Origin: a filamentous cyanobacterium Phorm 6
GTDB taxonomy: Bacteria > Cyanobacteriota > Cyanobacteriia > Cyanobacteriales > Microcoleaceae
DNA length: 35,840 nt
Reading direction: 5' to 3'
Assembly (NCBI GenBank): GCA_003003725.1
Contig: PVWI01000026.1
Location: forward strand, 1-35,840
A program made the translations under genes and the position numbers. Each line of letters starts with the position of its first letter. Position 1 is the stretch's first letter. Under the pieces are notes generated by a model, which saw only the letters and a list, made by a program, of their open reading frames with translations, had not been told where the DNA came from and ran no database searches. Of the stretch, positions 25,266 to 32,801 are shown piece by piece.

Positions 25266-25692
25266 AATCAACAAATAAATCGAGAGGTAAATGACCGTAA
25301 GTGCCGCTAACTCCACCTTCTAAAGCAGATTGACATGACACCAAAACGCCCCGATAAGTTCCCGGATAACCATCAACATAATACGAACCCTTCAAAGTAT
25401 TAAACTTGATATAAACCGAACCAGTAAAGGTCGAAAAAGCATTTGGATCTAAAACAGCTTGATATCCCAAAGCCTTCAAATAAGTTGCTAAAGCTGAAAA
25501 GCCCTCATCCGTCGAAGCAGCGCACACTCCCAGCATTTGATAATCCGACAAACTTGCTACCAGCAAAATCGCTTGACGTAGCGCTTGTTTTTCTAGTGGC
25601 GATGCTACAGATTGCATATCCAGACAAGTAAAATCTTTGAGAATTTGCTGTGCTGCTTCTACAGTTAGGGTAGTCGGGTTTTGAGTAGACAT
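25264..25692 (-). CDS. DUF1824 family protein
   Basis: 142 aa soluble protein. The C-terminal part (GSVYIKFNTLKGSYYVDGYP, then TYRGVLVSCQSALEGG) matches the recurrent pattern of DUF1824, found in cyanobacteria and plant plastids and without known function. The N-terminal half is helical (LTVEAAQQILKDFTC, EKQALRQAILLVASLSDYQM). Full length for the family. Its stop overlaps a heptamer repeat. It is transcribed towards glgA (convergent). Confidence 0.8.
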   Translation of the reverse strand: MSTQNPTTLTVEAAQQILKDFTCLDMQSVASPLEKQALRQAILLVASLSDYQMLGVCAASTDEGFSALATYLKALGYQAVLDPNAFSTFTGSVYIKFNTLKGSYYVDGYPGTYRGVLVSCQSALEGGVSGTYGHLPLDLFVD

Positions 25693-25803
25693 GAATTGCT
25701 CTGATATTTACCAAAAGTACGATCGACAGTTGGGCACTCGTCAACGAATTTCTGACATTGCAGCCTCGATCGACGGCGGTAACACTCGCCTAACTCCTGA
25801 TTG

Positions 25804-25876
25804 TAGCGCATTGTGCGATCCTCTGCGAGGGCTTTCCTTCGGATCACTTCGCCCTCGCAGAGGATCGCACGCGCTA
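25804..25876. repeat. Perfect 20-bp-arm stem-loop with HIP-like GCGATCC core
   Basis: Arms 25813-25832 (GTGCGATCCTCTGCGAGGGC) and 25851-25870 are exactly complementary with an 18-nt loop. A further TAGCGC (25804-25809) pairs with GCGCTA (25871-25876) across a 3-nt bulge. It lies between the divergent DUF1824 and deacetylase genes. Possibly a repeat element that can form a cruciform. Confidence 0.8.
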
Positions 25877-25934
25877 CCTAAATTCCCAATAAACAGCAAA
25901 AAAAATATCAATATTACTGAATTTGCCCCTATTA

Positions 25935-26909
25935 ATGGTAGAGATGAAGAGTACGCAGATTGGCAATCAAAAAATTAGGAGCAAGCAATTGTTAGAAAAC
26001 ATAAAAATCCTGCGAGATTTTATATTTCGCCTGCTACACAAAGCCAAACCGATTTATTTATTGCTGATATTTGCAATCAGTATAGGTATTTCCGGCTGGA
26101 CAGTAGAATCTAATTTCATCAGAATCCCGATTATCGGCTTTCACGATATTGTAGACACTCGAAACCCCGCCGAAATGCCACCTCGGAGACTCGCTTTTCC
26201 CATCGACTACACCAAACAAAATTTCTCAGTCTTTTTAGAATATCTCATTAAAGAAAACTATTGGTTGTTATCATCTCAAGACTTGTACGTATACTTTATC
26301 GACAAGTCCCAGCCCATACCAGCTCAATATCTAGGTAAAAAACTAATCATAATCTCCTTTGACGACGGCTACAAAGGCGTTCATAAAAATGCACTTCCCA
26401 TCTTAGAAAAACTGTCAGTTACTTACAAACAAAAGGGCAAGTTTGTGGTTTTTGTCAATCCTCACTTTTTAGGTGTTGATATGGGCAGAGATTTTTTGCC
26501 CCACACTACTTGTAACGATTTAAGAGACGGATACCAAAAAGGTTTTTATGACGTTCAGTCTCACGGTTTTACTCACAAAAACTTAACTAAGGTGAGCGGG
26601 AAAGAATTAGAATTTGAGATTGCTAAATCTAAGTCAGAGTTGAGAAAGTGTATGGGAGATTTAGACAAAAATAAGGTTATCGGCGCTCACATCGCCTATC
26701 CCTACGGCGCATCAGACAGGGAAGTGGAAGAGCTTTTGCCTAAATATCATTTAACTGGCTTTTTGTACGATGACAATCTATTCAGAGTAAACCGACTAAA
26801 AAATAACTACCGGATCTCTCGCATAACTGTGGATAAAAATATGTCGCCTAGAGCTTTAATTAGCATAGCTAAAAAAGCTTCTACTCTCAGAAAAAAAGGG
26901 TGGTTTTAG
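25935..26909 (+). CDS. Membrane-anchored NodB-fold polysaccharide deacetylase
   Basis: About 324 aa. ATG 25935 is chosen; TTG 25923 or ATG 25944 are alternatives and no strong ribosome site decides. One membrane segment (PIYLLLIFAISIGISGW, about residues 40-56) is followed by the extracytoplasmic catalytic domain. NodB motif 1 is ISFDDGYKG (metal-binding and catalytic Asp pair), motif 2 is SHGFTHKNL (His-x3-His) and motif 3 is AYPYGASD. The family removes N- or O-acetyl groups from exopolysaccharide, PNAG-like polymers or peptidoglycan; the substrate here is unknown. Lys-rich tail RKKGWF. Confidence 0.87.
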   Translation: MVEMKSTQIGNQKIRSKQLLENIKILRDFIFRLLHKAKPIYLLLIFAISIGISGWTVESNFIRIPIIGFHDIVDTRNPAEMPPRRLAFPIDYTKQNFSVFLEYLIKENYWLLSSQDLYVYFIDKSQPIPAQYLGKKLIIISFDDGYKGVHKNALPILEKLSVTYKQKGKFVVFVNPHFLGVDMGRDFLPHTTCNDLRDGYQKGFYDVQSHGFTHKNLTKVSGKELEFEIAKSKSELRKCMGDLDKNKVIGAHIAYPYGASDREVEELLPKYHLTGFLYDDNLFRVNRLKNNYRISRITVDKNMSPRALISIAKKASTLRKKGWF

Positions 26910-26948
26910 GGGAAAAGTATTTTTTGGGAGTAAACAATGAGTCATTAT

Positions 26949-27083
26949 ATCAATTCCGGTTGCATCGGAATTAATATCACCCAAAATCAGGATACGGCAG
27001 TGTCATATTCCTACCCAAAATAAAATTGTAGGGAAACAGCACTGCCGTGTCCTCTATCATTCCGGCGCAGCCGTAATTGATAT
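26949..27083. repeat. Nested foldback repeat downstream of the RT gene
   Basis: The outer arms TATCAATTCCGGTTGC (26949) and GCAGCCGTAATTGATA (ends ~27083) are complementary with two mismatches. The inner arms AGGATACGGCAGTG...TTCCTAC (26989-27014) and GTAGGGAAACAGCACTGCCG (from 27028, continuing TGTCC) pair over about 25 bp. The whole resembles the GGCACGGCAGTGCC-type MITEs of cyanobacteria. It lies between the convergent 3' ends of the deacetylase and RT genes. Confidence 0.7.
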
Positions 27084-27103
27084 TATTTACTATAATTGCG
27101 AGC

Positions 27104-27176
27104 TTATAAAACGCATCAAGACCTTTATAAACCGGGTTTTTTTACCTTCTTAAAGGTGTTGATGCAGTATTTTATA
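27104..27176. repeat. ~25-bp-arm hairpin 75 nt past the RT stop
   Basis: Left arm TTATAAAACGCATCAAGACC (27104-27123, continuing TTTATA) pairs with TAAAGGTGTTGATGCAGTAT (27151-27170, continuing TTTATAA). There are a few mismatches and one small bulge, with a loop of about 22 nt containing CCGGGTTTTTTT. It would be in the 3' region of an RT transcript. It could be a repeat, a terminator-like structure or part of an RNA used by the RT. Confidence 0.6.
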
Positions 27177-27211
27177 AAAAACCAGATTTCTGAGTATTGG
27201 ACAGCGAAAAA

Positions 27212-27236
27212 GAGGACTGAAGTCCTCACTACAAAC
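27212..27236. repeat. GAGGACTGAAGTCCTCACTACAAAC palindrome copy
   Basis: Single copy of the family also at 5618, 10044 and 15571. It lies 16 bp after the RT stop codon on the RT transcript side. Confidence 0.65.
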
Positions 27237-27251
27237 TTTAGAATGGTGATA

Positions 27252-28649
27252 TTACCATTTATTTTTAATTGTTTTAACCTGTTCTATAAATTCTGCACCT
27301 TTCTCAGGATTTACCATTGCTACAAAGTTAGCAAAACCTTGAATCGATGCGATAACATCCTCTGAATTCCCCCAACGCTTGCCATCTGGCCCATCTTTTT
27401 CAATTTGAAATAAAGCAGCGCGGAAGCGTTTCAACATTTTTTTAGAAATACTGAGTTGTTCGTTGACAACAATTCCAGTCACTTCTTGTTGCCGATTCTT
27501 CCGCAAAATTCGAGTCTTTTCTTCGTTAATCACCAATCCTTCATGAGCGACAATCGACTCCGTGCGCCTGAGTACGTTACAAATGTTTTGCAGGCTGTCT
27601 CCCGATGCCGAAAATGTCAAATCGTCGGCGTAGCGAGTGTAAACAAACCCCAATTCGCCAGCCATTTGAGTTAAGCGCCTATCTAGGCGCCGGCACAGCA
27701 AATTCGTAATAGCTGGACTTGCGGGAGAACCTTGGGGCAAATGGCGTTCTGTAACTGCGACAAAGTAGGTTTTGCCGTCTAATTCCAATTCTTCAATCTC
27801 CGGTTCCGTACACAGCAATCCAAAGATTGTAGCCGCAGCTTCTGAGTACCCAAAAGATTGAAAAAGTCCTTTGACTCGCTTGTAAGAAATTGAGGGGAAA
27901 AAGTTTTTTAGGTCAAAATTGATAATAACTTCTGAGCCGACATGAGGGCGAGCGTTTGTGACAATTGAATGGCTGGTGCGAAAGCCGTGTGCTGCGCCGT
28001 GCAGTTCGAGTTTTTCTAAAATATTAACAAGAATCCAGTGCTGTGCTGCTTTGAGTCGGGGCATGGGCGCGGAAATGTGCCTTTCTCCCCCAGTTTTTTT
28101 AGGTATTTTAAACCGGATGTAGTGGGAGATATGGGAGGTTTTGCGATCGAAGGCGAGAAACCGTAATTGTCCGACACTAATCTCCATTGCAGCGGCAATT
28201 TCTGCTCCTATATTGCAAAGCGGTAACTGATAGCTTTGCAACCGTTCTTCGTTATAATTAGTGTTGTTAAGTCCGCCAGATACCTCATCGCCCAAGTAGC
28301 AAATTTCTTGCTGTTTTCTCTGATGCCAATTTTGCGATCGCTCTTGCCGTTCTTTTTCGCGCCGTTCTTTAGTTTCCTGCTGTTTTTGGCGCGACTGAAT
28401 CAGCCGCTGTTTGAGCATTTCCTTGCGGAGTGCTTGTTCGTTGTGTAGCAGCGAATTTTCCCGGCGCAGTTCGTCAAGTTCCCGCTGAATTTCCCCGATG
28501 CGACGAATTTCGTCGGCCGGATCTTGGGGGATTTCGCCTTGTGCGGGCCAGAAACCGAAGCGGATCATTTCTTCGAGAATGAATTCTTCTTTGCTGGTTT
28601 CCCGGATGCGATCGTACAATTCTTGGCGAGTGCGCGGCTGGTCAGTCAT
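27252..28649 (-). CDS. Retron-type reverse transcriptase with coiled-coil N-terminal extension
   Basis: 465 aa. Residues 1-165 are an extension that includes a highly charged coiled coil (about 48-115, Arg/Glu/Gln-rich). RT core: GGERHISAPMPRLKAAQHWI (187-206), AHGFRTSHSIVTNARPHVG with the retron X-type NAxxH (232-236), NFDLKNFFPSIS (244-255, first catalytic Asp), HLPQGSPASPAITN (303-316), YTRYADD (337-343) and EEKTRILRK...VTG (390-392, retron Y-type). Spacing and wording recall the Mx162/Sa163-type myxobacterial retron RTs, which also have long N-terminal extensions. There is no maturase or endonuclease domain, so it is not a group II intron RT. It starts 37 bp after the rnc stop, with no msr-msd in between. 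Biological role unknown. Confidence 0.92.
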   Translation of the reverse strand: MTDQPRTRQELYDRIRETSKEEFILEEMIRFGFWPAQGEIPQDPADEIRRIGEIQRELDELRRENSLLHNEQALRKEMLKQRLIQSRQKQQETKERREKERQERSQNWHQRKQQEICYLGDEVSGGLNNTNYNEERLQSYQLPLCNIGAEIAAAMEISVGQLRFLAFDRKTSHISHYIRFKIPKKTGGERHISAPMPRLKAAQHWILVNILEKLELHGAAHGFRTSHSIVTNARPHVGSEVIINFDLKNFFPSISYKRVKGLFQSFGYSEAAATIFGLLCTEPEIEELELDGKTYFVAVTERHLPQGSPASPAITNLLCRRLDRRLTQMAGELGFVYTRYADDLTFSASGDSLQNICNVLRRTESIVAHEGLVINEEKTRILRKNRQQEVTGIVVNEQLSISKKMLKRFRAALFQIEKDGPDGKRWGNSEDVIASIQGFANFVAMVNPEKGAEFIEQVKTIKNKW

Positions 28650-28686
28650 AGGGCAAAGTTGGTAGTTTTTACCTGTTTTTTCAAGT

Positions 28687-29400
28687 TTAAATCAATCCGC
28701 GTTTTTTCAGCCTAGCTAGTGCATCTTCTGCTGCATTTTTCTCAGCATCTTTCTTGCTTTTGCCTTTACCTTCTCCATAGAGTTTCTCTGCCACATACAC
28801 TTTAGCGAGAAATTCTGGGGCGTGAGGCGTACCTCCTGCTTGGACTGTCAAGTATTTGGGCGGAGTCGTGTCGCCGTTGGTCTGTACCCACTCCTGAAAG
28901 CGGTTTTTCGAGTCTACAGTCGATCGGGTTTCCACAACATTTTCGGGAACAGAATCAAACATTTGCCATACAAACTCGCGAACTTTGTCCATATCTTGCG
29001 TGTCCAGATAGTAAGCGCCAACGAACGCTTCAAAAGTGCTGCTGAGCAAATTTGGATTAGTAATCCCACCTTCTCGAAGAGCTCCTTTTCCGAGCCGCAT
29101 TTTTAAGTCTAAACTGATTTCGGTAGCAAATCTCGCTAATTGTCTTTCATCTACCAATGCAGAACGCCGGCGAGTAAGTTGGTCTTCTCCCATTTCGGGA
29201 TGGCGCTGGTAGAGATATTCGCCGCTGAGAAAAGTCAGCAAGGCATCGCCGAGAAATTCTAAGCGTTCGTTATCTGCTTCGCGGAATGTGGGGTTTTCAT
29301 TGACGTAGGAACGATGGGTTAGTGCTTGACGCAGGAGTTTGTCATTGTTGAATTCGGGAAGAGTAATTTGTATCTCTTTTGTTTGGTTAGTTAATTGCAT
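28687..29400 (-). CDS. rnc: Ribonuclease III, one catalytic Asp replaced by Ser
   Basis: 237 aa dsRNA endonuclease with the family's two-domain layout. The nuclease domain has ERLEFLGDALL (Glu45, Glu48, Asp52, corresponding to E. coli 38, 41, 45), Glu72 (E. coli 65), then NPNLLSSTFEAFVGAYYLD. A C-terminal dsRBD runs over about 164-233 (NRFQEWVQTN, GEGKGKSKKDAEKNAAEDAL). The numbering offset is a constant 7, which makes Ser121 the counterpart of E. coli Asp114, while Glu124 keeps Glu117. Asp114 is normally an active-site metal ligand, so activity may be altered. It lies upstream of, and 37 bp from, the RT gene on the same strand. A mini-III or second RNase III elsewhere in the genome could provide the housekeeping function. 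Confidence 0.92.
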   Translation of the reverse strand: MQLTNQTKEIQITLPEFNNDKLLRQALTHRSYVNENPTFREADNERLEFLGDALLTFLSGEYLYQRHPEMGEDQLTRRRSALVDERQLARFATEISLDLKMRLGKGALREGGITNPNLLSSTFEAFVGAYYLDTQDMDKVREFVWQMFDSVPENVVETRSTVDSKNRFQEWVQTNGDTTPPKYLTVQAGGTPHAPEFLAKVYVAEKLYGEGKGKSKKDAEKNAAEDALARLKKRGLI

Positions 29401-29606
29401 GGGAGTTTGATAATTGTGATTTTTCTGTGAGTTTAGTATTTTTTTTTGCGGACATGAAAGAGCCGCAGATGGCGGTTGGTTTGGAGAATCTAGTCTATCA
29501 AATAAACTGGATTTTTGCTATCTGCGACGAGGTTGATTTTAACAGATATTTGGGACTTTTGCCGTTAGTCTGCCAGGGATTTAAACCCCTGGCGGGCTGT
29601 GTTGCT
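29401..29606. repeat. rnc-NYN spacer with GCCAGGGATTTAAACCCCTGGC palindrome
   Basis: 206-bp spacer. The palindrome at 29569-29593 belongs to the family at 22971 and 25194. A CCGCAGATGGCGG-type fragment lies at about 29463. For the NYN transcript this is a 3' hairpin without a U-tract, so it is not a typical intrinsic terminator. Read-through into rnc is possible. Confidence 0.55.
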
Positions 29607-30161
29607 TCAACCAGATAATTGATCTGCTTGTATTGATAACTCTTTTGGCTTTTTTAGTTGCGGTTTCAATCCTGCACACAAACTAGGTAATTCATCTACA
29701 TAATGAAAGTTATCGTCACCAACGAGCTTAATCAGTTTTTTGCTTGCACTTTCGCGCCGTGCAAAAACGATCACTGTTTTACCCAAAGCCATCAAAACGA
29801 GGATTAAACCTGCAAAGTCCCTATCTCCTGAAACTAGGATAATTATGTCAGGAGAAAGCTTAGTTGCAACTCGTTTGATACAGTCAAACACGAATTGTTT
29901 ATCTACACTATTTTTGCCTGAATTGCGAACTGGAACGCCTTGAAAACCAAGATTTTCTAGCTGATTTTTGGCGCTAACTTGATTTTTGTGCTGCGGGTTA
30001 TAGTAATGTCTTTGGAAATCTAAACACCCTTTTGATAGGGCAAAAGCGACCAATAATTCACCTTGCTTTGGATTTAATTGGACGTTCTCACCATCCGAAA
30101 GTATAGCAACTCGCTGAGACTGGCTTTTTTGTTTGCCTGTGGTTCGATGATTGTCTGTCAT
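29607..30161 (-). CDS. NYN-domain (LabA/DUF88-like) predicted ribonuclease
   Basis: 184 aa, a PIN-like NYN fold. After a basic 15-residue start come VAILSDGENVQ (Asp23), GKNSVDKQFVFDC (Asp87, Asp93) and ILVSGDRDFAGLI (Asp113, Asp115), together the acidic metal-binding cluster of the family. GKTVIVFARRESASKKLIKL and DNFHYVDELP then complete the fold. LabA-type proteins of cyanobacteria belong here; NYN domains are generally RNA nucleases or bind RNA. The C-terminus is Lys/Gln-rich. It is the first of three co-directional genes NYN-rnc-RT and lies downstream of a large hairpin region. Confidence 0.85.
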   Translation of the reverse strand: MTDNHRTTGKQKSQSQRVAILSDGENVQLNPKQGELLVAFALSKGCLDFQRHYYNPQHKNQVSAKNQLENLGFQGVPVRNSGKNSVDKQFVFDCIKRVATKLSPDIIILVSGDRDFAGLILVLMALGKTVIVFARRESASKKLIKLVGDDNFHYVDELPSLCAGLKPQLKKPKELSIQADQLSG

Positions 30162-30310
30162 TGTATCGTTCCTAAATAAGGGTTAACAGACAGCATCAAT
30201 AAATTACCCATCTAGCCAAAGAAGTATTGTTTTTGGGTTCGCTCAAAAATGAGATGTCCCATTTAACAAATTCCTCTAATAACAAACTATGAATTTAGTT
30301 TGTAGTTGCT

Positions 30311-30581
30311 TGGTTAGCGTCTCAGCGATAGGATGTGCAGATTTCGGAAAGGCGTCTTAAAAACCCGTTGATATAGAAATTCAAACAAATGTCGTGCCAA
30401 CTGACCTATTAGACCTATCCCAAAAAATCTTAAACTTTTGCCGTGTCGAGACAAGAACTTAGTTTTTAGAGATGTCTATTGATTCCAGTGGAAACGACAT
30501 TAACTTGAATGTCTATATCAACGGAGCTTTGGGACACTTACCCGAAATCTGCACATCCTACCGCTGAGACGACTTAACCGA
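30311..30581. repeat. 271-bp nearly symmetric foldback (long imperfect hairpin)
   Basis: The whole segment is one inverted repeat centred on TCGA at about 30446. Best arms: TGGTTAGCGTCTCAGCGATA (continuing GGATGTGCAGATTTCGG, 30311-30347) against the complement of 30541-30581, nearly perfect over about 37 bp. A second block, CCGTTGATATAGAAATTCAA (continuing ACAAATGTCGT, 30364-30394), pairs with 30493-30525 at about 26 of 31 positions. Weaker pairing fills the rest up to the loop. It could be a foldback MITE, or a structured RNA of about 270 nt. No open frame is present. It lies about 150 bp upstream of the NYN gene. Confidence 0.8.
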
Positions 30582-30821
30582 CACTTTTTGCTTTTGAATG
30601 CGGTGTCTATCTGAGCTGTATGTCTTTTAACCTAGCATCCTCAAAATTGGATGTCAAGTATCAAGTAAAAATAATTTGAATTACCCGATCGCAAATCCTG
30701 AAACCATTTTGCGATCGGCTTCTAGCTCGCCCAAAGATCCAAGTTAAATTGGGATTCATCTATTTATAGATGAAAAAAAAATCGCGCGCCGCCACTGGTT
30801 GCCCCTTCGTAAACCCCCCAG

Positions 30822-30934
30822 GACTAGACTGCTCAACTCCAGCGGGGCCAGGTACTGTTGGTCGTTGGCTTCGCAGAAGCCACACCGCAACACCAACAGT
30901 ACCTGAAGCCCCGCACAGTCAAGAGCAGGCTAGT
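30822..30934. repeat. 113-bp multi-tier hairpin
   Basis: Nested complementary blocks: GACTAGACTGCTC (30822) with GAGCAGGCTAGT (ends 30934), GCGGGGC (30842-30848) with GCCCCGC (30908-30914), GGTACTGTTGGT (30851-30862) with ACCAACAGTACC (30892-30903), and innermost GGCTTCGCAGAAGCC (30867-30881). GC-rich compared with its surroundings. A short open frame covering it (30770-30952) is not convincing as a gene. It lies between the SWIM-protein stop and the 271-bp foldback. The remaining sequence 30582-30821 shows no other structure or gene. Confidence 0.75.
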
Positions 30935-31021
30935 GATGCTTGTCTAAACTAAACGCAAGGACGGCGATCCACCGCCCGGATTGCAAGGCTGTTTACCAAT
31001 TTAAACGCGCGATTTATTAAG

Positions 31022-32665
31022 TTATTGACACTGACGTGCGTGTTGCATTCGCAGTGCTAAAATGTGTTCGCAAGGGCCTTTGTACAGCTTGTTTTGCTGG
31101 TGCCAATTACAAGTACATTCTGCCTCAATCATACGCTCGTCTGCATCAATTGTCAAGTGCGGATTCAAAGTTTTTCCCCGGTCTTTGACACTGCCTCGCA
31201 CAGTGAATGCGCCGGAAGAATCGCTGGTAAAATCCGTCACTTCTACCGCATTTTCACTCAAGAATCCAGTTGCTTTTGATTCTCTTTCGTTGGCAAATCT
31301 CAACCGTTCTAGCGGTAAAGGTTCTCGGCTCAATTCCCGCACTCGATAAACCTGTTTGTTCAAATCGTAAATTGCCCTTCCCGCTTGCGTGTAGGCACTC
31401 AATGCACCCAACACCGAAGCCCGATTTAACTTCAGTCTTGTTGCCAAACTGTCAGCAGTTTCTACCCAATTTTCTTTTAGCGCATCAAAGATTAATTGCT
31501 GCGTCCAAGCATCAACATCGGCGCGGGGTGCCATTAAATCAAAGTTACCGGATTGCGACCAATCATTGGCACTCCATCCCGACAATCCTAGGGTAAATGA
31601 CATATCGCCCAAATCTGCAACGTAAAAAGAAGGCATTCCCGTTCCCAAGAGGTGAACTGTGAACTTTTTGGCGACGGGAATCAGTCTTTCGAGAATGTGA
31701 ATGCGGCGCCTTCCCCAAACGCGAATTTGTTGCTCTTGCGAACCAGTATAGATCGATCGCGCGCAAACAACTTCCGTCCCCCACGGATCGAAAATCACCC
31801 GCACCGGTTCCCCCGGCTTTAGGATGTAGCGCATACTGCGCGGGCCTTGCTTCTCCTTGTGGCGGCGCAGGACAAAACAAATATTGTGGATATCCATCGG
31901 ATGCAAATCAAACCGCACCGCCGGCAAAGACATCGCCGAACTAACTTGCAAAAATCCTCTCACCCAACTGTCGGGTAAGTCAATTTTAACTTCTTTAAAA
32001 GTCTCTTCATTTACTGTCTGAACATCAAAACTCGAGGGATCTACTTGCAGGGAAGTAGTCTTGTAACTGCGAATTTTTTGGAATTCATCGTAAAGCGCTG
32101 CGGAATAGTCGATGTTAGTCGTGCCGCAGCCAAATTCGCTGATATTTTGAAAGACTTCGTAGCTGGCACTTAATCTGCCATAACTCGATTCATCTTGGCT
32201 AAAACACTCGAAAAATACTTCGTCTGGATGAACTGTAATAACCGGATCTAGGACAAACCAAGCATCGAAGTCTTTTTTGTAAAGGTAGTTGAAGTATTGT
32301 TGTTTGGCTTTATAAAAAGGTGCTAAACGCTGGAAATTTAATTTTGTTAATTCGCTTAATTCTGATTGCAGTGGCTGAATTTTATTGGCTAGTTCTTGGC
32401 GCTGCGAAGCTACTATCTGCCAGTCGATTTCTTGTTGCCCAGCAACCCATTCTTTGTAAGCTGTTTTGTCTTTGGATTTGAAGCGCATATCGGAAACTAC
32501 GACATCGTGCAAGGCGCTGATGGCTTCGCGAAAGGCGACGTTTTGCCGCAGTTCTCCGATAAAATAAGTGGGCGGGCGTTTGGTGTCTGGGGAGAATGAC
32601 ATTTGGGTATTGCCGCCGCTTTCTGTGACTCCGGTGCTGCCTTTGTAAGAGTAGTTAAATTCCAT
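31022..32665 (-). CDS. SWIM zinc-finger protein
   Basis: 547 aa. The C-terminal SWIM motif is complete: ECTCNWHQQ...GPCEHILALR (Cys-x-Cys, then Cys-x-His) at about 515-540, preceded by a strand pair typical of the domain. The N-terminal ~480 residues are not catalytic in any recognised way. They include a coiled-coil-like stretch QRQELANKIQPLQSELSEL (about 85-105) and a DSLATRLKLNRASVLGALSA winged-helix-like segment (about 405-430). SWIM proteins of this size are encoded with MoxR-type AAA ATPases, VWA and WGR/HEAT proteins (E. coli yehLMPQ-type clusters). Here the gene just upstream is a WGR/HEAT protein, which fits. Start ATG 32665. Confidence 0.85.
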   Translation of the reverse strand: MEFNYSYKGSTGVTESGGNTQMSFSPDTKRPPTYFIGELRQNVAFREAISALHDVVVSDMRFKSKDKTAYKEWVAGQQEIDWQIVASQRQELANKIQPLQSELSELTKLNFQRLAPFYKAKQQYFNYLYKKDFDAWFVLDPVITVHPDEVFFECFSQDESSYGRLSASYEVFQNISEFGCGTTNIDYSAALYDEFQKIRSYKTTSLQVDPSSFDVQTVNEETFKEVKIDLPDSWVRGFLQVSSAMSLPAVRFDLHPMDIHNICFVLRRHKEKQGPRSMRYILKPGEPVRVIFDPWGTEVVCARSIYTGSQEQQIRVWGRRRIHILERLIPVAKKFTVHLLGTGMPSFYVADLGDMSFTLGLSGWSANDWSQSGNFDLMAPRADVDAWTQQLIFDALKENWVETADSLATRLKLNRASVLGALSAYTQAGRAIYDLNKQVYRVRELSREPLPLERLRFANERESKATGFLSENAVEVTDFTSDSSGAFTVRGSVKDRGKTLNPHLTIDADERMIEAECTCNWHQQNKLYKGPCEHILALRMQHARQCQ

Positions 32666-32708
32666 AATATTTACCTGTGATATCGTTTATGGTTGTTTAT
32701 GAATGATT

Positions 32709-32745
32709 TAACCGCAGAGGGCGCAGAGGGCGCAGAGTCAGAGAA
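32709..32745. repeat. CGCAGAGGGCGCAGAGGGCGCAGAG repeat
   Basis: Reverse-complement counterpart of the tract at 11408-11445. It lies in the 136-bp spacer between the SWIM and HEAT genes. Confidence 0.6.
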
Positions 32746-32801
32746 GTGAGAGATAATGACATACTTATTCTATTTTACTGCTTATCTGCTTAGTCGAGAA
32801 A

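Noticed and set aside
27252-28649. RT as part of a group II intron or diversity-generating retroelement
   Set aside because: No maturase or HNH domain, no intron RNA boundaries, no template/variable repeat pair seen; NAxxH and VTG motifs point to the retron type.
30770-30952. Plus-strand open frame of 60 codons
   Set aside because: It covers the 113-bp hairpin; composition follows the palindromes and there is no ribosome site.
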